From MedAcidi-G1 sp000817085 (GTDB lineage: Bacteria; Actinomycetota; Acidimicrobiia; Acidimicrobiales; MedAcidi-G1): 64,000 nt of DNA. A program made the position numbers and the translations under genes. The notes beneath the pieces were generated by a model. It ran no database searches and was not told the DNA's origin. It saw only the letters and a list, made by a program, of their open reading frames with translations. Positions 59,969 through 64,000 of the stretch are shown one piece after another (position 1 is the first letter of the stretch; every line of letters starts with the position of its first letter). The stretch covers positions 124,001 to 188,000 of the forward strand of contig JBJLAO010000004.1 of the NCBI GenBank assembly GCA_045568635.1, written 5' to 3'.

Positions 59969-60877
59969 CTAACGCGAACCATAAACGTTCTCTGGCGGCA
60001 AAATTCTTTCCACTAATTTATTTACTGCCCCACCAATTTCGTCAACTTCAAACTTTCTTCCCTCTACTTCTTCTGATGGGCCATGCCGCCAGCCATCGCA
60101 TAAGTTTATTTTCCCACCTGAGATTTCGAACATTTTTCCTGTCACATTGCAATCTCTGCTCGATAACCAAACCACAAGGGGTGAAACATTTGAAGGATCT
60201 TTTTCATCCCAACCTCTTGGGGTTTCTGATTCATAAAAAACTCCTTCCGTCATACGCGTCCTTGCATCTGGTGCTATGCCATTTACTTTTATGCCGTATT
60301 GTCCCCACTCTGCTGAAGTTTGAATTACCAATAATGCTATTCCTGCTTTAGCTGCTGCGTAGTTGCCTTGACCTACACTTCCCAAAAGACCCGCTCCTGA
60401 AGAAGTCATCACTATCCGTCCTTCAACATCCTTTCCTTCTTTTGCTAAATTTCTCCAGTGAACTGCTGCGTGACGAGCAGGTGCAAAATGGCCCTTTAAA
60501 TGAACTCTTATAACCGAATCCCACTCTTCCTCACTCATGCCAACCAGCATTCGGTCTCTGAGAAAACCAGCGTTGCAAATTAATGCGTCTAATCTCCCCC
60601 ATTTTTCAACAGCGTGAGAAACCATTTTTTCGGCCTGTTCCCAATCAGCTACATCAGCTGAATTTGCTTCAGCTTTTCCTCCCATTTCCAAGATTTCACT
60701 CACTACTTGATCTGCTGGAGAAAATTCAGTACTTTCTCCATCACGCGAAACCCCTAAATCATTGACCAGCACAAAAGCTCCCTCTGATGCAAGGGCTAAA
60801 GCATGAGCTCTGCCGAGCCCTCTTCCAGCTCCTGTTACGATCACTACCTGACCGTCACATTTGCCGGGCATTTTCAC
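59969..60877 (-). CDS. short-chain dehydrogenase/reductase (HSD17B4/MFE-2-like)
   Basis: This 302-residue SDR has VVIVTGAGRGLGRAHALALASEGAFVLVNDLGVSRDGES near the start, the NAG motif ALICNAGFLRDRMLVGMSEEEWDSV, MTSSGAGLLGSVGQGNYAAAKAGIALLV (catalytic Ser, Tyr-x-x-x-Lys) and a longer-than-usual C-terminus. Its sequence style matches the (3R)-hydroxyacyl-CoA dehydrogenase part of peroxisomal-type multifunctional enzymes, fitting the acyl-CoA theme of the region. It lies 9 bp after the YbaK gene. Confidence 0.92.
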   Translation of the reverse strand: MKMPGKCDGQVVIVTGAGRGLGRAHALALASEGAFVLVNDLGVSRDGESTEFSPADQVVSEILEMGGKAEANSADVADWEQAEKMVSHAVEKWGRLDALICNAGFLRDRMLVGMSEEEWDSVIRVHLKGHFAPARHAAVHWRNLAKEGKDVEGRIVMTSSGAGLLGSVGQGNYAAAKAGIALLVIQTSAEWGQYGIKVNGIAPDARTRMTEGVFYESETPRGWDEKDPSNVSPLVVWLSSRDCNVTGKMFEISGGKINLCDGWRHGPSEEVEGRKFEVDEIGGAVNKLVERILPPENVYGSR

Positions 60878-60886
60878 TCTTTTCTC

Positions 60887-61357
60887 TCAGCGTGTGACTG
60901 CAACCACGGCACCGCTGGTGGCTTTTACAAGTTCTTTTGGTTGTATCGGAAAAACAGAATCGGGTGTGCCTGCTGCTGCCCAAATTTCTTCAAATTCCAT
61001 TAGATGTGGATCCACTACTGTTTTGAGTGGGACAGTATGACCCAACGGAGGCGTACCTCCAATTGCGTAACCTGTGGCGGCACGAACCTCACTAGCTCCT
61101 GCGATTCTTATTTCAGTTCCTATATATTCGGCTAGTTTCTCCTCATCGACTCTGCGCGCTCCGGAACATAAGATAAGTATTGGACGGACATCAGCCATGA
61201 AAACCAAAGATTTTACTATCTGATCTATCTCACAACCAACTGCCGCAGCTGCGTCAGCAGCTGTTCTTGTGCCATCCGGATAACGCTGAACTTCTACATC
61301 TAACCCGGAAGCCTCAGCTTCACCAATGAACCTGTCAATTGCATTCGTGCGAGCCAT
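60887..61357 (-). CDS. YbaK/EbsC family aminoacyl-tRNA deacylase
   Basis: This 156-residue protein has the YbaK/ProX fold: EVQRYPDGTRTAADAAAAVGCEIDQIVKSLVFMADVRPILILCSGARRVDEEKL, and ATGYAIGGTPPLGHTVPLKTVVDPHLMEFEEIWAAAGTPDSVFPIQPKEL. These proteins hydrolyse mischarged Cys- or Ala-tRNA-Pro. A strong AGGAGGAAA Shine-Dalgarno precedes the ATG. The 184-bp region upstream holds promoters for this and the divergent acyl-CoA ligase; I see no RNA gene in it. Confidence 0.93.
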   Translation of the reverse strand: MARTNAIDRFIGEAEASGLDVEVQRYPDGTRTAADAAAAVGCEIDQIVKSLVFMADVRPILILCSGARRVDEEKLAEYIGTEIRIAGASEVRAATGYAIGGTPPLGHTVPLKTVVDPHLMEFEEIWAAAGTPDSVFPIQPKELVKATSGAVVAVTR

Positions 61358-61541
61358 CTACTGTTTTCCTCCTGAAAAATCTTCGAAGGCTCAGCTGGTC
61401 AACCTTCTCAAAGTGCAATGCTACGGGGCAAGTAACGTCTGCTCCTCACATAGACTAAAAATTTTCACAAAATTCACTATCACAGTAGGAAAAATACTTA
61501 ATTAAATTGCCTTCTTCTGGAAAGAGGTAGCATTTCTTTTA

Positions 61542-63041
61542 ATGCTTCCAGAAATAGTAAGAGCCGCTGCCTTAAATTTTGAGAATAGAACAGTAATCGA
61601 CTCTGAAAATAACATCCATCTTTCTTACAAAGATTTGGACCTAATCTCTGACGAAGTATCAGGCGCCCTTCTACAAAGAGGCTTGCTAGAAGGATCAATA
61701 CTCTTACTGTCTCTTCCAACTAGCATCGAATACCTGATTATCTATATAGCTGCATCAAAAATTGGTGTAATAACTGCTGGCGTAAACCCACGTTTTAGAG
61801 CTTCTGAGAGGAAATCAATCTGCGAAATTACAGAACCGGATCTTATTATTGCGACTTCTGAACTATCAGACGGAATACCAAAAGATCTTTCTGTCGAAAT
61901 TACAGAAATTACAGAAAATACAGAAAAGCTGCTAGCAGGGCTTCGCTCTGATTCTTTCCAACCAAAAAAACTTGAGGAGAATCTTGATCGAGCGGTCTGC
62001 ATATGCTTCACATCTGGCTCAACTGGCATACCAAAGGGTGCTCTATTTACTAATAAAGAGCTTCTAGCAATACAAAAAATGGACACAGAGGGTGTTTGGG
62101 GATCAGGTGGCCATCTGGTTCCTAGTACCGCATTTGCACATGTTGGAAGCATGACGAAACTTCCTTGGCAGTTATCAAAAGGGGTGACACTCCATGTCCT
62201 TGACCGATGGAAAGCTGAAAAGGTTATGGGACTTATCGAGACGCACCGCATATCTGCTATTGCAGGTGTTTCGGCGCAAATTGCATTACTGCTAAAGGTG
62301 GAAAACTTTGAAAATTACGACCTTAGCTGTGTTAGGGCAATTGTTGCTGGCGGAGGTCCATCTCCACCTTCATTAGTAATAAGGGCAAAAAATAGTTTCA
62401 ATGCTCCTTATTCAATTCGCTATTCATCAACGGAATCAGGTGGAATCGGGCTAGCCACTTCTCTTGAATCCTCAGTAGAAGAATCTCTTTACACAATCGG
62501 AAAACCTCGACCAGGAGTACAAGCAAAAATACTCGATGAAGACGGAAATCTTGTTGAAAATGGCGAGGTTGGAGAACTGTTTCTTAAAACTCCTAGCTCC
62601 ATGAACTCATACTGGCATGATTCAAAAAATACTAAAAAATTTCTAGTTGATGGATGGTTAAAAACAGAAGATTTAGCGAGAAAAGACGAGGAGGGACTAT
62701 TTAGACTTGCTGGAAGAACTAACGAAATGTTTGTTAGAGGCGGTTATAACGTCTATCCGCAAGAAGTTGAGTCAGTTCTAAGTAGTCATCCTAAAATTGA
62801 GCAAATGGTATTGATTCCAAAACCTCACGATACTTTAGGTCAGACAGGGGTCGCTTTTGTTGTACCTTCACATTCTGAAGAAAATCCGACTCTGGAAGAC
62901 CTAGTTGAATTTGGAAAAGACAAACTCGCTAAATACAAACTTCCGGAAGAAATAAGTATTATTTCTGAAATGCCACTTAAAAGTGGTTTCAAAATTGACC
63001 GTTCATCCTTAAAAAATCTTTTCCCTGGTGCAAGCGAATAA
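61542..63041 (+). CDS. AMP-forming acyl-CoA synthetase (FadD-like)
   Basis: This 499-residue ANL-superfamily ligase has the phosphate-binding loop CICFTSGSTGIPKGALFTNKE near residue 150, GGGPSPPSLV and YSSTESGGIGLATSLESS near 290, WLKTEDLARKDEEGLFRLAGRTNEMFVRGGYNVYPQEVES near 370-410 and the C-terminal Lys motif PLKSGFKIDRSSL. It activates a carboxylic acid to acyl-CoA, matching the nearby crotonases and SDR. The specific acid is unknown. A 9-bp tandem repeat lies inside it at 61896-61922. Confidence 0.93.
   Translation: MLPEIVRAAALNFENRTVIDSENNIHLSYKDLDLISDEVSGALLQRGLLEGSILLLSLPTSIEYLIIYIAASKIGVITAGVNPRFRASERKSICEITEPDLIIATSELSDGIPKDLSVEITEITENTEKLLAGLRSDSFQPKKLEENLDRAVCICFTSGSTGIPKGALFTNKELLAIQKMDTEGVWGSGGHLVPSTAFAHVGSMTKLPWQLSKGVTLHVLDRWKAEKVMGLIETHRISAIAGVSAQIALLLKVENFENYDLSCVRAIVAGGGPSPPSLVIRAKNSFNAPYSIRYSSTESGGIGLATSLESSVEESLYTIGKPRPGVQAKILDEDGNLVENGEVGELFLKTPSSMNSYWHDSKNTKKFLVDGWLKTEDLARKDEEGLFRLAGRTNEMFVRGGYNVYPQEVESVLSSHPKIEQMVLIPKPHDTLGQTGVAFVVPSHSEENPTLEDLVEFGKDKLAKYKLPEEISIISEMPLKSGFKIDRSSLKNLFPGASE
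61896..61922. repeat. short tandem repeat (9-bp unit) inside the acyl-CoA ligase gene
   Basis: Three copies of GAAATTACA, the third changed to GAAAATACA, encoding EIT-EIT-ENT in a surface-looking region of the ligase. In frame and probably harmless. Confidence 0.8.
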
Positions 63042-63047
63042 AACTGT

Positions 63048-64000
63048 TCATCTATTTTTACGTTTTGATATTTTTACCTGTTGATCCGCAAGTTCCTTCA
63101 GAAGAGCTCGATATCTAATCAGTCTCCTCTCATCTAGAACTCCCAGTGAAACATCTTCATTCACGGCACAATCTGGTTCACTCTCGTGAATACAATCGCT
63201 GAAACGACAATCTTTAGAACGTTCTTCTAGGTCGTAGAAAACTTTTTCTAAAGATTCTTGTGCATCCCACATCCCGACAGACCGCAAACCTGGAGTATCA
63301 ACTAACAAACCCCCATCAGGACAAAGAAGTATTTCACGTGTGACAGTTGTATGCCTGCCTCTTCTATCACCTGATCTAACTTCGCCTGTTTCTACAATTT
63401 CACCACCTATTAGTGCATTTACAAGAGATGACTTGCCGGCACCAGACTCTCCAATTAGTGCAGCTGTGCAACCTGGTTTTATCATGTCTTTTATTTTTAC
63501 TAATCCCGGATCAGAACTATCAGCTGAATTAACAGCAAAAGTTACAATCTTTGGGGCTATGGCTTCGATTGTTTTTATTGTTTCTTCTAACAATCCATTT
63601 TTTTCTTTAACTTTTGTTAGAACAATGATCACTTCACTTTGACTGCTCCAAGCTAGAGTCAAAAGCCTTTCAATACGACCAGGTGGAAGTGGGCGATCTA
63701 TGCCATGAACTATTACCACTAAATCTAAGTTAGAAACTAAAACTTGCTCTACTCTTTCATCTGACGGGTCGCGACGAGACAACTTGTTTTTACGGGGTAA
63801 AATCTCATCGATAATATTTCCGAACTCTGGGGTTTTTAACAATTTGACCCAATCACCTGTTACCGGGGCAACTTCCCTCTGAGATCTGCTCGAGTCTGAC
63901 ACAGCTCTTACTGTTCCTTTTTTTGAGATGACGTCACACTCGCCACGGTCAACTCGAATAATACGTCCAAGTTCACCAACGTCGGATAAAAGATCTTCAC
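63048..64000 (-). CDS. rsgA: ribosome small-subunit-dependent GTPase A, partial (5' end outside window)
   Basis: The frame is open to the window edge, so the N-terminal residues are cut off. The visible part starts within the OB domain (DVGELGRIIRVDRGECDVIS ... VAPVTGDWVKLL). The circularly permuted GTPase follows, with DLVVIVHGIDRPLPPGRIERLL, TKVKEKNG, P-loop LIGESGAGKSSLVNALIGGE, RRGRHTT and DTPGLRSVGMWD, then the zinc domain DCRFSDCIHESEPDCAV. RsgA assists late 30S maturation. A GTG at 63902 is not the start, because OB-domain sequence continues upstream of it. It converges with the acyl-CoA ligase, 6 bp away. Confidence 0.95.
   Translation of the reverse strand, partial: EDLLSDVGELGRIIRVDRGECDVISKKGTVRAVSDSSRSQREVAPVTGDWVKLLKTPEFGNIIDEILPRKNKLSRRDPSDERVEQVLVSNLDLVVIVHGIDRPLPPGRIERLLTLAWSSQSEVIIVLTKVKEKNGLLEETIKTIEAIAPKIVTFAVNSADSSDPGLVKIKDMIKPGCTAALIGESGAGKSSLVNALIGGEIVETGEVRSGDRRGRHTTVTREILLCPDGGLLVDTPGLRSVGMWDAQESLEKVFYDLEERSKDCRFSDCIHESEPDCAVNEDVSLGVLDERRLIRYRALLKELADQQVKISKRKNR

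Noticed and set aside
61358..61541. Small RNA or SRP RNA in the largest intergenic gap
   Set aside because: No conserved SRP core or tRNA fold is visible on either strand.
1..64000. Insertion sequences, prophage genes or CRISPR arrays
   Set aside because: I saw no transposase, integrase, phage structural gene or regularly spaced repeats.

Overview
The window reads as chromosome from an AT-rich member of the Actinomycetota, most likely a marine Acidimicrobiia-type lineage; the exact group is inferred. The evidence is the syntenic core rsmI - metG - tatD - rpf - ksgA - ispE - tRNA-Gln - prs - rplY - pth - mfd - surA-like - mazG - eno - ftsB-like - DUF501 - ppx, an Rpf-type transglycosylase, an F420-type luciferase-like oxidoreductase, and two tiny actinobacterial ribosomal proteins (bS22 and bL37). 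Genes are densely packed, many overlap by 1-4 bp, and no gene-free gap exceeds about 190 bp. I saw no insertion sequence, prophage or CRISPR array.

Layout. 1-4.7 kb: a partial PD-(D/E)XK nuclease, an MFS exporter, a crotonase-like protein, an Fe-S photolyase and an acetyltransferase. 4.7-17.1 kb: ppx and DUF501 at one end and the FtsB-like gene and eno at the other. Between them lies a 10.6-kb cassette (6078-16707) for a form II CO-dehydrogenase-like molybdenum hydroxylase (coxL, coxS, coxM), its maturation factors (CoxD, CoxE, two XdhC-type proteins, a MobA-like transferase, CoxG) and a three-gene ABC exporter. 17.1-36.0 kb: the housekeeping block, with a creatinase and a secreted fibronectin-III protein inserted between tRNA-Gln and prs. 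36.1-45.2 kb: bL37, a BMP/NupNOPQ-type nucleoside ABC transporter, an SDR, a cupin, an MtaD/SAH-deaminase-like amidohydrolase, a polar amino-acid ABC transporter and adenosine deaminase. This looks like nucleoside uptake and purine salvage, and an adenosine-kinase-like PfkB protein sits near 49 kb. 45.2-47.3 kb: a two-subunit NDP-forming acyl-CoA synthetase.

47.9-63.0 kb is rich in acyl-CoA metabolism: three crotonases (one a dienoyl-CoA isomerase by its residues), a ferredoxin and ferredoxin reductase, two thiolase-fold proteins without the catalytic Cys paired with two DUF35 proteins, a zinc alcohol dehydrogenase, SDRs and an acyl-CoA ligase. PII (glnB) and a divergent GntR regulator share a short intergenic region with two related palindromes. 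The window ends in a partial rsgA.

The most notable item is at 57454-57834 on the minus strand. It is an ArsC-family (arsenate reductase/glutaredoxin-fold) gene whose catalytic Cys codon is an in-frame TGA, followed by a 7-bp hairpin with a GGUC loop. This is the signature of a bacterial selenoprotein. Conventional gene calling would start it at codon 25 and lose the active site. UGA is an ordinary stop in neighbouring genes, so any recoding must be local.
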